A stretch of DNA of 32,566 bases from an uncultured bacterium. Its GTDB lineage: Bacteria > Actinomycetota > Coriobacteriia > Coriobacteriales > Coriobacteriaceae. Shown piece after piece: positions 1-6,191 of the stretch. The position numbers were made by a program, and so were the translations under genes. The notes under the pieces are model-generated. The model worked only from the letters and a program-made list of their open reading frames with translations, made no database searches and had not been told where the DNA came from. The DNA is taken from positions 1 to 32,566 of the forward strand of contig CAJMOP010000009.1 in NCBI GenBank assembly GCA_905215115.1, given 5' to 3'. Positions within the stretch are counted from its first letter, which is position 1, and every line of letters begins with the position of its first letter.

Positions 1-196
1 CGCCGCCCGGCATCGTGGCCTGCGAGTCCTTCGAGAGGAGCCACCCGAGGAACTCCTCGAGCCTCGCCGCCGTGTCGTCGTACCTCAGCGTCGTCGACGC
101 GCCGCAGGCCGTGCACCTCCACCGCTGGGACCCCGATGAGGTCCTGCCGTTGCGCTTGGTCCGACCGCCGCAGTAGGGGCAATAAACGGCCTTCAT
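1..196 (-). CDS. IS transposase, N-terminal fragment (IS1249-like, IS256 family)
   Basis: This is the first 65 codons of a minus-strand gene that continues beyond the left edge. The start is the ATG whose complement lies at 194-196, with an AGAGG-like ribosome site just upstream. The protein opens with a zinc ribbon, CPYC at residues 6-9 and CTAC at 28-31, followed by a basic and aromatic stretch and then an amphipathic helix (ARLEEFLGWLL). A short N-terminal zinc ribbon of this kind is familiar from IS1249-type transposases of Coriobacteriia, where it probably helps bind the element ends. The DDE catalytic domain would lie outside the window, so neither the family nor intactness can be settled here. 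An ISL3- or IS1595-like transposase is the main alternative. Confidence 0.65.
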   Translation of the reverse strand, partial: MKAVYCPYCGGRTKRNGRTSSGSQRWRCTACGASTTLRYDDTAARLEEFLGWLLSKDSQATMPGG

Positions 197-320
197 GGAC
201 ACCTCTTCCGAAAGGGTGTTTAACGGTTCCGGAAAAGGGTATCTACCGGCGGGAACGATAGGCAACCGGACACACATTCTGTCCGAGCGGTTAAAAGCGG
301 GCACGGAATTTAAACGGCTG

Positions 321-351
321 AAAAAGGGGCATCGACCTGCGCCGACGCCCC
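321..351 (-). terminator. Intrinsic terminator reading towards the transposase
   Basis: GGGGC at 326-330 pairs with GCCCC at 347-351, and TCG at 332-334 with CGA at 343-345, with one mismatch between. Read on the minus strand the stem is followed by TTTTT (complement of 321-325). It would stop transcripts entering the IS from the chromosomal side, a known way of protecting elements from read-through transposase expression. That role is inferred. Confidence 0.5.
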
Positions 352-431
352 TAAAGTAGACACACATTTTGTTCTATAAGCCAGATGTGGGGCCGTCCTT
401 TTATCTTGTGGCATCCTCGATATCTAAAAGG

Positions 432-465
432 AAAACCCCACAGCCCATATGAGCTGCGGGGTTTT
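432..465 (-). terminator. Terminator of the APH-fold kinase gene
   Basis: AAAACCCC at 432-439 pairs with GGGGTTTT at 458-465 and CAGC at 441-444 with GCTG at 453-456, with a single A/C mismatch. Both flanks are A- or T-rich, so it could work in either direction. It lies 35 bases beyond the stop of the minus-strand kinase gene and is its likely transcription end. Confidence 0.75.
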
Positions 466-500
466 CTTGTGCCTCCGATGCGAAATAAATCGCTCAGATA

Positions 501-1265
501 TTACTGATAATCGACGACGTCGATCCAGTTCTTCAGGAACTCATCGTTCACGTTGCGCTTACGAGCGAGCTCGGAAGCGGCGACGATGCTCGTCCACTGA
601 CGCACGACCTGCATGGGCATGTCGGCGCGGTCGCAGTAGAGCTCCAGGTAGGCCTCAGCCTGGTCCTTGCTGTTGAGGGCGAAGAGCAGGTAGGTGGTGG
701 CAACGTCGGCAGCAGGGGAGCCCTGGGTGGCGTGTGCCCAGTCGCACACATAGAGCTGGCCGTCGTCGCCGACGATGACGTTGGAGGGGTTGAAGTCGCC
801 GTGGCAGACCTTGAACTCCTTGGTCATGCCGTCCAGACGCTCCTGAAGGTTGTAGCGCGTGGTGGCATTGAGCTGATCAAGGCTGTCGATCATGCGGGCG
901 AACTTGTCGCGCTGACGGTTGAGCAACGGGGAGGTGTAGCCGTGGATCTCGATCTGGAGGTCGACGAACATCTCGAGATACTCACCAAAGCGCTGGGGCT
1001 CGGCAGTCATCTTCTCGGCAAGGGTGGTGCCCGGAACCTTCTCGGTCACGAGCGCCCAGCCGTTGGCGTTCTCGAGCTGGGAAACCTCGAGAGCCTTGGG
1101 GCTGCGGATGCCGCACTCATTGATGCGGGCAAGATTCAAAGCCTCGTTGAACACGTCGGAGACAGGCTTGGTCTCGTTAAAGACCTTGACAATCTTGTCG
1201 CCCAGGTCGTAAACGACCTTGTTGCCACGGCGGACGAGCTCGGTCTTGGAATCGGGTAGCAGCAT
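501..1265 (-). CDS. APH-fold phosphotransferase (aminoglycoside/choline kinase-like)
   Basis: This 254-residue protein has the aminoglycoside phosphotransferase / protein-kinase-like fold. A candidate ATP-binding lysine is in DKIVKVF (Lys27). The catalytic loop is CHGDFNPSN, residues 154-162, with Asp157 as probable base and Asn162 as metal ligand. The second metal-binding aspartate is in VCDWAHA (Asp175). Family members phosphorylate hydroxyl groups of small molecules such as aminoglycosides, choline, homoserine or fructosamine; nothing visible fixes the substrate, so no resistance function is claimed. There is no signal peptide, so the protein is cytoplasmic. The start ATG follows AAAGGAT at a good distance. 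It lies downstream of adhE in the same direction but is separated by a strong hairpin, so it is probably transcribed mainly on its own. Confidence 0.75.
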   Translation of the reverse strand: MLLPDSKTELVRRGNKVVYDLGDKIVKVFNETKPVSDVFNEALNLARINECGIRSPKALEVSQLENANGWALVTEKVPGTTLAEKMTAEPQRFGEYLEMFVDLQIEIHGYTSPLLNRQRDKFARMIDSLDQLNATTRYNLQERLDGMTKEFKVCHGDFNPSNVIVGDDGQLYVCDWAHATQGSPAADVATTYLLFALNSKDQAEAYLELYCDRADMPMQVVRQWTSIVAASELARKRNVNDEFLKNWIDVVDYQ

Positions 1266-1297
1266 GGTTGCATCCTTTCAACGATGCGATAGAAGCG

Positions 1298-1336
1298 ACG
1301 GCGGGGGTGTGTGAAACACCCGTGCACCCCCGCCGT
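1298..1336 (-). terminator. Hairpin between adhE and the kinase gene
   Basis: ACGGCGGGGGTG at 1298-1309 and CACCCCCGCCGT at 1325-1336 form a perfect 12-bp GC-rich stem with a 15-base loop. It sits 17 bases past the adhE stop codon. On the minus strand no clear U-tract follows, so it may be a leaky terminator or an mRNA-stabilising 3' hairpin that lowers, rather than abolishes, expression of the kinase gene. Confidence 0.55.
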
Positions 1337-1353
1337 TAAAAACCGTGCTAAAA

Positions 1354-4002
1354 CTAGCAGACGGCGTAGTCCTGAGGCTCGCGGCCGTAGTAGGCGTCCA
1401 GGTAGAGCTCCTTGATCTCGCTCATGAGCGGGTAGCGCGGGTTAGCGCCGGTGCACTGGTCGTTGAATGCCTGCTCGGTCATCTCGTCGAGGGTGTCGAG
1501 GAAGTACTGCTCGTCAACACCGTAGTCGGCGATGGTCTTCTTGACACCGATGAAGTCCTTGAGCTCCTCGAGCTTCGTGATGAAGTTCTCGAAGACCTCC
1601 TTGTCGTCCTTGCCCTCGATGCCGCAGTACTTGGCCATCTCGGCGTAGTTGTGCAGCGCGTTGGGGTAAGGATACTGGGAGAACGTGCCCATCTTGACGG
1701 GAGCCTCGGCGGCGTTGTAGCGCATAACGCGGGTCAGGATGACGGCGTTGGCGAGGCCGTGGGGCAGGTGATGGAAGGCGCCGAGCTTGTGAGCCATGGA
1801 GTGGTTGAGGCCCAGGAAGGCGTTGGCGAAGGCCATACCGGCCATGCAAGAGGCGTTGTGCATCTCCTCGCGTGCATGCGGGTCCTTGGCGCCGTTCGTG
1901 AAGCTGGAGGGCAGGTTCTCGAAGACGAGCTTAGCAGCGCGCTCGGAGAGGCCCTTGGTGTAGTCGGAAGCCATGATGGAGACGTAGGACTCGATGGCGT
2001 GGGTCATGACGTCGATGCCGGAGGCAGCGGTCAGGCCGCGCGGGGCGGTCATGCAGTTGTCGGCGTCGACGATAGCCATGTTGGGGAGCAGCGCGTAGTC
2101 GGCGAGCGGCCACTTGATGCCGGTCTCCTTGTCGGTGATGATGGCAAACGGCGTGCACTCGGAGCCGGTACCCGAAGAGGTCGGGACGGCGACGAAGTAG
2201 GCCTTCTTGCCCATCTCGGGGAAGGTGAAGATACGCTTGCGGATGTCCATGAAGTCCATGGCCATGTCCTCAAACTTGCACTCGGGGTGCTCGTACATCA
2301 TCCACATGATCTTGCCGGCGTCCATAGCGGAGCCACCGCCGACGGCGATGATGACGTCCGGCTCAAAGAGAGCCATCTGCTTGGCGCCGCGACGTGCGCA
2401 CTGCAGCGACGGATCGGGCTCGACGTCGTAGAAGCAGTCGTGAGCGATGCCCATCTCGTCGAGCTTGGCCTCGATGGCGCGGGTGTTGCCATTCTTGAAG
2501 AGGAACTGGTCAGTGACGATGAAGGCGCGCTTCTTGCCCATAACGTTGCCCAGCTCGTCGAGGGCGACGGGCGTGGAACCCTTCTTGAAGTAGACCTTCT
2601 CGGGAGCGCGGAACCACAGCATGTTCTCACGGCGCTCGGCCACAGTCTTAACGTTGATCAAGTGCTTCACCCCAACGTTCTCGGAGACGGAGTTGCCGCC
2701 CCAGGAGCCGCAGCCCAGGGTCAGAGACGGCTTCATGCCAAAGTTGTACAGGTCACCGATGCCACCGTGCGAGGACGGGGTGTTGATGACGATACGGCAG
2801 GCCTTCATGACGTGCTCGAATAGGCTGATCTTCTCGGCCTGGGCGGGGTGCACGTACAGAGAGGCGGTGTGGCCCGGGCCACCGGCGAGCACCAGGTGCT
2901 CGGCCTTGTCGACGGCCTCCTGGAAGTCCTTGGCGTGATACATGGCCAGGACCGGGGAGAGCTTCTCGTGGGAGAACTCTTCCTTGGCGGGGTCGGTGGA
3001 GGTGACCTCAGCGATCAGGATCTTGGTCTTGGCGGGAACCTCGATGCCGGCGAGCTCGGCGATCTTGGCGGCAGCCATGCCGGGGATGCGGTGGTCGAGG
3101 GCGCCGTTCTTGAACATGGCGGCACGCAGGGCCTCCATCTCGGCACCCTGCTTGACGAAGTAGCAGCCGCGCTTCTGGAACTCGGCCTTAACCTGGTCAT
3201 AGATGGTGTCGATGACGGTCACGGACTGCTCGGAAGCGCAGATCATGCCGTTGTCGAAGGTCTTGGAGTGGATGATGGAGTTGACGGCGAGCAGCACGTC
3301 GGCGGTGTCGTCGATGACGACCGGGGTGTTACCGGCGCCAACGCCCAGGGCGGGCTTGCCCGAGGAGTAAGCGGCCTTGACCATGCCCGGGCCACCGGTG
3401 GCGAGGATGATGTCGACGTCGCGCATGACCATGTTGGTCAGCTCGATGGAGGGGACATCGACCCAGCCGATGATGCCCTCGGGGGCGCCGGCCTTGACGG
3501 CGGCGTCAAGCACGAGCTTGGCGGCGGCGATGGTGCACTTGGCGGCTGCCGGGTGCGGGGAGATGATGATGGCGTTGCGGGTCTTCAGGCTGATCAGCGT
3601 CTTGAAGATCGCGGTGGAGGTGGGGTTGGTCGTCGGGATGACGGCGCCCACGATGCCGATGGGCTCGGCGATCTTGGTGATGCCGTAGGCCTCGTCGCGT
3701 TCAAGGACACCACAGGTCTTGGTGTTCTTGTAAGCGTTGTAGATGTACTCTGCGGCGTAGTGGTTCTTGATGACCTTGTCCTCAAGAACGCCGCGGCCGG
3801 TCTCCTCGATGGCCATCTTCGCCAACGGGATACGAGCCTTGTTGGCGGCCATGGCGGCCTCATAGAAGATCTTGTCGACCTGCTCCTGCGTGTACGTAGC
3901 AAAAAGCGCCTGGGCCTCTCGCATCTGAGCGAGCTTAGCCTCAAGCGCCTCTACGTTGTCCACAATTGCGGGAGTAGTGTTTTCCGGTGACTTTTTCACC
4001 AT
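1354..4002 (-). CDS. adhE: Bifunctional acetaldehyde-CoA/alcohol dehydrogenase AdhE
   Basis: AdhE reduces acetyl-CoA to acetaldehyde and then to ethanol, re-oxidising two NADH in fermentation. The 882 residues match the usual fused length. Residues 1 to about 450 are the CoA-acylating aldehyde dehydrogenase, with the nucleophile Cys255 in DNGMICASEQS and glycine-rich VGAGNTP just before. Residues from about 460 are the iron-dependent alcohol dehydrogenase, with GGGSAMDAGK near 555-564 and the histidine metal ligands in GLNHSMAHKLGAFHHLPHG near 730-750. Members of the family assemble into cytoplasmic helical filaments (spirosomes). The start ATG follows AAGGAG. The gene appears to have its own promoter and an upstream dyad (separate entries), so redox- or sugar-responsive control is plausible. 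It is intact, without frameshift. Confidence 0.97.
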   Translation of the reverse strand: MVKKSPENTTPAIVDNVEALEAKLAQMREAQALFATYTQEQVDKIFYEAAMAANKARIPLAKMAIEETGRGVLEDKVIKNHYAAEYIYNAYKNTKTCGVLERDEAYGITKIAEPIGIVGAVIPTTNPTSTAIFKTLISLKTRNAIIISPHPAAAKCTIAAAKLVLDAAVKAGAPEGIIGWVDVPSIELTNMVMRDVDIILATGGPGMVKAAYSSGKPALGVGAGNTPVVIDDTADVLLAVNSIIHSKTFDNGMICASEQSVTVIDTIYDQVKAEFQKRGCYFVKQGAEMEALRAAMFKNGALDHRIPGMAAAKIAELAGIEVPAKTKILIAEVTSTDPAKEEFSHEKLSPVLAMYHAKDFQEAVDKAEHLVLAGGPGHTASLYVHPAQAEKISLFEHVMKACRIVINTPSSHGGIGDLYNFGMKPSLTLGCGSWGGNSVSENVGVKHLINVKTVAERRENMLWFRAPEKVYFKKGSTPVALDELGNVMGKKRAFIVTDQFLFKNGNTRAIEAKLDEMGIAHDCFYDVEPDPSLQCARRGAKQMALFEPDVIIAVGGGSAMDAGKIMWMMYEHPECKFEDMAMDFMDIRKRIFTFPEMGKKAYFVAVPTSSGTGSECTPFAIITDKETGIKWPLADYALLPNMAIVDADNCMTAPRGLTAASGIDVMTHAIESYVSIMASDYTKGLSERAAKLVFENLPSSFTNGAKDPHAREEMHNASCMAGMAFANAFLGLNHSMAHKLGAFHHLPHGLANAVILTRVMRYNAAEAPVKMGTFSQYPYPNALHNYAEMAKYCGIEGKDDKEVFENFITKLEELKDFIGVKKTIADYGVDEQYFLDTLDEMTEQAFNDQCTGANPRYPLMSEIKELYLDAYYGREPQDYAVC

Positions 4003-4042
4003 TTGTGTCTCCTTGCGATCGGAGATTTACCCTACGACTTGC

Positions 4043-4051
4043 ATGATAGCA
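4043..4051 (-). promoter_or_regulatory. Candidate adhE promoter, extended -10
   Basis: Read on the minus strand this is TGCTATCAT, an extended -10 (TGn plus TATCAT), giving a transcript start near 4036 and a leader of about 34 bases. No good -35 is seen. A second possible -10, TATAGT (complement of 4125-4130), lies upstream and would place the start inside the dyad at 4095-4124. Confidence 0.4.
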
Positions 4052-4094
4052 AGAAATTATTCGGCGAACGGTCAGATTCCTCTAAAAGGCACAC

Positions 4095-4124
4095 TAAAAC
4101 GCTTCAATAAACTGAAGCGTTTCA
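4095..4124. promoter_or_regulatory. Dyad operator-like site upstream of adhE
   Basis: AAACGCTTCA at 4097-4106 and TGAAGCGTTT at 4113-4122 are a perfect 10-bp inverted repeat with a 6-base spacer. Each arm is part of a 12-base near-palindrome (TAAAACGCTTCA at 4095-4106, TGAAGCGTTTCA at 4113-4124) resembling LacI/CcpA-family operators with a central CG. The two sites are 18 bases centre to centre. Position in the adhE control region suggests a transcription-factor site; the regulator is unknown. Confidence 0.5.
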
Positions 4125-4181
4125 ACTATAACTTTTAACTTTCCGTTTGCCGCATCGCCCCACTCATTAGGGACAGACTAA

Positions 4182-4709
4182 AATAAGTATTTCAATGGGA
4201 AAACGGGAAGAACGGGTCATCTGTTTGACAATCGCTATTCGCGGGTCGCGGTTGAGTCGGACACGCAGGCAGTGCAGCTGCTCGACTATATTCATCTCAA
4301 TCCCGTGAAGGGTGCGCTTGACTCGCTCGAGGCGTACCGCTGGTCAAGCTATAAGGCGTATCAGCTGGGCTATGATCCCTTTGACATCTGTGATGCGGCC
4401 CCTATGCTTGATGTTGTCGGAGGCTCCCGTCGCTATTGCGAGCATCTCAAGAAAGTTGCCGGGCGCATCTGGTCAGTGGAGGTTCTTCCGCGCCGGCGGA
4501 TCCCTGATGAGGAGGCCCTTTTCGTTGCGCGCGAAGTCCTGACGAGCATAGATCCTGCGTTGCTCAAGGCCCTGCCACGCCCCGAACGCGATGCCTGCCT
4601 GCTGAGGCTCAGGCGGGCACATCTCACGGTCAAGCAAATTGCCCGTATCACCGGTATCGGCGCCACAAGCGTGACCAAGGCTACTGCAGGCTGGAAGGAT
4701 GCAGCGTGA
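4182..4709 (+). pseudogene. REP-associated tyrosine transposase (RAYT), C-terminal remnant
   Basis: An open frame begins just after an in-frame TAA at 4179-4181 and reads to a TGA at 4707-4709. It encodes residues matching the RAYT/Y1 transposase core: YFNGKTGRTGHLF at its start, then LLDYIHLNPVKGAL (YIHLNPV is the family hallmark and probably holds the nucleophilic tyrosine) and YRWSSY. It ends with a helix-turn-helix-like segment, LTVKQIARITGIGATSVTKA. The N-terminal part with the HUH metal-binding histidines is absent, so it cannot be an active nuclease. The first possible start with a reasonable frame is GTG at 4272, but no convincing ribosome site precedes it. RAYTs are single-strand transposases that move REP hairpins, which fits the hairpin repeats next to it. 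Confidence 0.75.
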
Positions 4710-4752
4710 GATAGGGGCCGGAGCCGATCGGGACGCCGCATGCGTGCGTCAT

Positions 4753-4860
4753 GTCTGTCCCCAATGCGTGAAAACACTCATCTAAGTGTGTCCCCAATGA
4801 GTGGGGCTATGATCCCTTTGAAAAGTGCAAACACTCATGTAAGTCTGTCCCCAATGAGTG
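4753..4860 (+). repeat. REP-like direct repeats, TGTCCCCAATG core
   Basis: Three 18-base copies are seen: 4753-4770 (GTCTGTCCCCAATGCGTG), 4786-4803 (GTGTGTCCCCAATGAGTG) and 4843-4860 (GTCTGTCCCCAATGAGTG). The last two are the ends of 36-base units, 4768-4803 and 4825-4860. Each unit carries CACTCAT and ATGAGTG arms that can fold into a 7-bp stem, as expected for REP-type hairpins used by RAYTs. Confidence 0.7.
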
Positions 4861-4863
4861 CAA

Positions 4864-4894
4864 AAAGGCGCCCTCCGTGGGGGAGGACGCCTTT
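4864..4894 (-). terminator. rpmB terminator
   Basis: AAAGGCG at 4864-4870 pairs with CGCCTTT at 4888-4894, and CCTCC at 4872-4876 with GGAGG at 4882-4886, leaving one unpaired base on each side. On the minus strand the stem ends in a run of Us (complement of 4862-4866). It lies about 70 bases past the rpmB stop and directly abuts the last repeat of the RAYT element. Confidence 0.8.
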
Positions 4895-4962
4895 GGTAAG
4901 TTCTATATGAACGCGAGGTCTTTGACCCGGAGAGTCCGAGGTACTTGTTGGTAAGACCTTAT

Positions 4963-5151
4963 TTAGGAGCGCGCAACCTTGCCGGACTTGAGGCAGGTGG
5001 AGCAAACGTTCATCTTGCGACGGTGACCATCGACGACGACGTAAACGCGCTGGATGTTGGGGCGGAACTTACGGTTGGTGACGCGGTGAGAGTGGCTGAT
5101 GGAGCGACCGGCAACGGGGTGCTTACCGCAAACTTCGCAAACTTTGGACAT
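4963..5151 (-). CDS. rpmB: 50S ribosomal protein L28
   Basis: This 62-residue protein of the large ribosomal subunit begins MSKVCEVCGKHPVAGRS, and continues with SHRVTNRKFRPNIQRV, both typical of bacterial L28. It has two CxxC pairs (CEVC near the start, CSTC near the end), so it is the zinc-binding (C+) form. The ATG at 5151 is preferred over an upstream in-frame ATG at 5199 because GGAGGG lies 6 bases before it and the longer form adds residues absent from the family. The gene is monocistronic, with its own extended -10 promoter and terminator, and diverges from the pyr operon. Confidence 0.96.
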   Translation of the reverse strand: MSKVCEVCGKHPVAGRSISHSHRVTNRKFRPNIQRVYVVVDGHRRKMNVCSTCLKSGKVARS

Positions 5152-5205
5152 AACTGACCCTCCTTGGGCGACAAACGAACATGTCGCGTTAACAAACAAG
5201 CCTGA

Positions 5206-5214
5206 ACTATAGCA
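5206..5214 (-). promoter_or_regulatory. rpmB promoter, extended -10
   Basis: On the minus strand the sequence reads TGCTATAGT, a perfect extended -10, about 55 bases before the rpmB start. No recognisable -35 is found 17 bases upstream. The same nine bases occur before rpsT at 17894-17902. Confidence 0.55.
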
Positions 5215-5465
5215 CAGAAGCAGCTCCCTGTGCGTAATCTACACAGAGATATTCCTCTTTTGGCGATAGTGCTCACGCCACGGCCCTGGACGTAGATCCG
5301 ATTTGCGTGCAGCAGAGGGGATTATGCCAGCTCGTGCGTGCGTTTTCAAGCTCGTCCCACAAATATATATAGGTTTATGGAGCGCCTGCGCCCGTTTACG
5401 GATTGTTCTGTATTTATGCTCGCAATTAAGCTCGAGGTTGGCTACACTATCCCTTGACCATTAAA
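5215..5465. other. Intergenic region between rpmB and pyr leader
   Basis: I find no gene or RNA gene here. The stretch is AT-richer than its surroundings. TACACT at 5443-5448 is a candidate -10 for the pyr operon, with a start near 5455 that would put the whole attenuator in the transcript, but no good -35 accompanies it. Confidence 0.4.
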
Positions 5466-5563
5466 GGGGTACGAGATACCCACATGGAATTACATAGCTG
5501 CCAAAGAGCAGCCCTTCCTGTGGGTGTCTGGTCCGCTTTAAGCGGTCGGGCATCTATTTTTTT
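5466..5563 (+). promoter_or_regulatory. pyr operon leader: antiterminator/terminator switch
   Basis: Three structures exclude each other. (1) GGGTA at 5467-5471 pairs with TACCC at 5477-5481 around a CGAGA loop. (2) An antiterminator: 5474-5484 (AGATACCCACA) pairs with 5519-5529 (TGTGGGTGTCT), eleven pairs with one G-U. (3) A terminator: 5522-5536 pairs with 5542-5555 through several G-U pairs and one bulged base, followed by seven Us at 5557-5563. Structure 1 frees 5519-5529 for the terminator. This is the logic of PyrR attenuation in Bacillus, where UMP-bound PyrR stabilises the first hairpin. The Bacillus binding consensus is not clearly present, so PyrR as the sensor is inferred from position in front of pyrR. 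Confidence 0.65.
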
Positions 5564-5602
5564 GACTGTGTCAGCAGTCAAGACATGTGAGGAAGGAGAT
5601 CG

Positions 5603-6187
5603 ATGGGCACGACTTCCCCCAAGGCGGTCATCATGGACGAGACCGCCGTCAATCGAGCGATGACCCGCATCGCGCACGAGATCCTCGAGCGCAACGAGGG
5701 CTGTGAAGACCTCGCTCTGGTCGGCATCGTCACGCGCGGCGACCTTCTGGCAAAGAAGCTCGCCGAGGAGATCAAGGAGATCGAGGGCGTCGACGTTCCG
5801 CTCGGCAGCCTGGACATCAGCTTCTACCGCGATGACTATGCGACCAATTTCGCTCCCGCGATCCACGCTACCAACATTCCCTTCAGCGTCGACGGCAAGC
5901 GCGTCGTGCTGGTGGACGACATCCTGTATACGGGCCGTACTATCCGCGCCGCTCTGGACGCCGTTATGGACCTGGGCCGTCCGAGCCGCATCGAGCTGGC
6001 AGTTCTCGTTGACCGCGGTCACCGTGAGCTCCCCATCTCGCCGGACTTTGTCGGCAAGAACGTTCCCTCGTCGCATGAGGAGAACGTGCACCTATATATG
6101 AAGGAAGTAGACGGCCGCACCGCTGTCGAGATTAACGACGTCGCGCCGGGTTCCCACGTGGGCTCCGCGCCGCTGGGAGGTGAGTAG
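5603..6187 (+). CDS. pyrR: PyrR: pyr operon regulator / uracil phosphoribosyltransferase
   Basis: PyrR binds pyr mRNA leaders when UMP is high and in many species also makes UMP from uracil and PRPP. The protein has 194 residues, slightly above the usual 180, the excess being a C-terminal tail. The PRPP-binding loop is VVLVDDILYTGRT at residues 101-113. The N-terminal TRIAHEILERN segment is typical of the family. The ATG start follows AAGGAG at a good distance and comes 39 bases after the leader terminator's U-tract. It is the first gene of the pyr operon, so it would regulate itself together with the biosynthetic genes. pyrB starts within a few bases of its stop. Confidence 0.95.
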   Translation: MGTTSPKAVIMDETAVNRAMTRIAHEILERNEGCEDLALVGIVTRGDLLAKKLAEEIKEIEGVDVPLGSLDISFYRDDYATNFAPAIHATNIPFSVDGKRVVLVDDILYTGRTIRAALDAVMDLGRPSRIELAVLVDRGHRELPISPDFVGKNVPSSHEENVHLYMKEVDGRTAVEINDVAPGSHVGSAPLGGE

Positions 6188-6191
6188 TACC

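Larger units (their letters stand above)
197..500. other. Gene-free DNA upstream of the transposase, probable IS end
   Basis: I see no gene in these 304 bases. They hold a near-repeat, GACACACATTCTGTCC at 269-284 and GACACACATTTTGTTC at 359-374 (14 of 16 identical, 90 bases apart), and two hairpins listed separately. The repeat lies between the transposase start and the terminator of the next gene, so the copy at 359-374 may sit at or near the end of the insertion sequence. The other end is outside the window and the boundary is not proven. Confidence 0.4.
4153..4860. mobile_element. Decayed RAYT/REP-type element with inverted-repeat ends
   Basis: The element encloses a truncated REP-associated tyrosine transposase. 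Its left end, 4153-4178, is an inverted copy of 4786-4811 (23 of 26 positions identical). The core of the left end (CACTCATTAGGGACAGAC, 4161-4178) is also the inverted form of 4843-4860 (17 of 18). Three direct copies of the TGTCCCCAATG core lie on the right. The 5' half of the transposase gene is missing immediately inside the left repeat, so this looks like an internal-deletion derivative that kept both ends. It is inserted between the adhE promoter and rpmB, adding nothing obvious to either gene. Confidence 0.65.

Noticed and set aside
1345..3990. Long plus-strand open frames (1345-2823 and 2848-3990) opposite adhE
   Set aside because: They mirror the GC-rich codon pattern of adhE on the other strand, give Val/Gly/Leu/His-rich low-complexity translations and have no ribosome site or family motif.
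4768..4860. Possible short CRISPR array because of the 36-base repeats
   Set aside because: Only two full units, separated by 21 bases that match the neighbouring transposase gene; the units share sequence with the inverted left end of the element. They are element repeats.
5454..5663. Leader peptide in the pyr leader
   Set aside because: The frame runs through the terminator and into pyrR, has no run of regulatory codons and no ribosome site; the hairpin switch explains the region without it.
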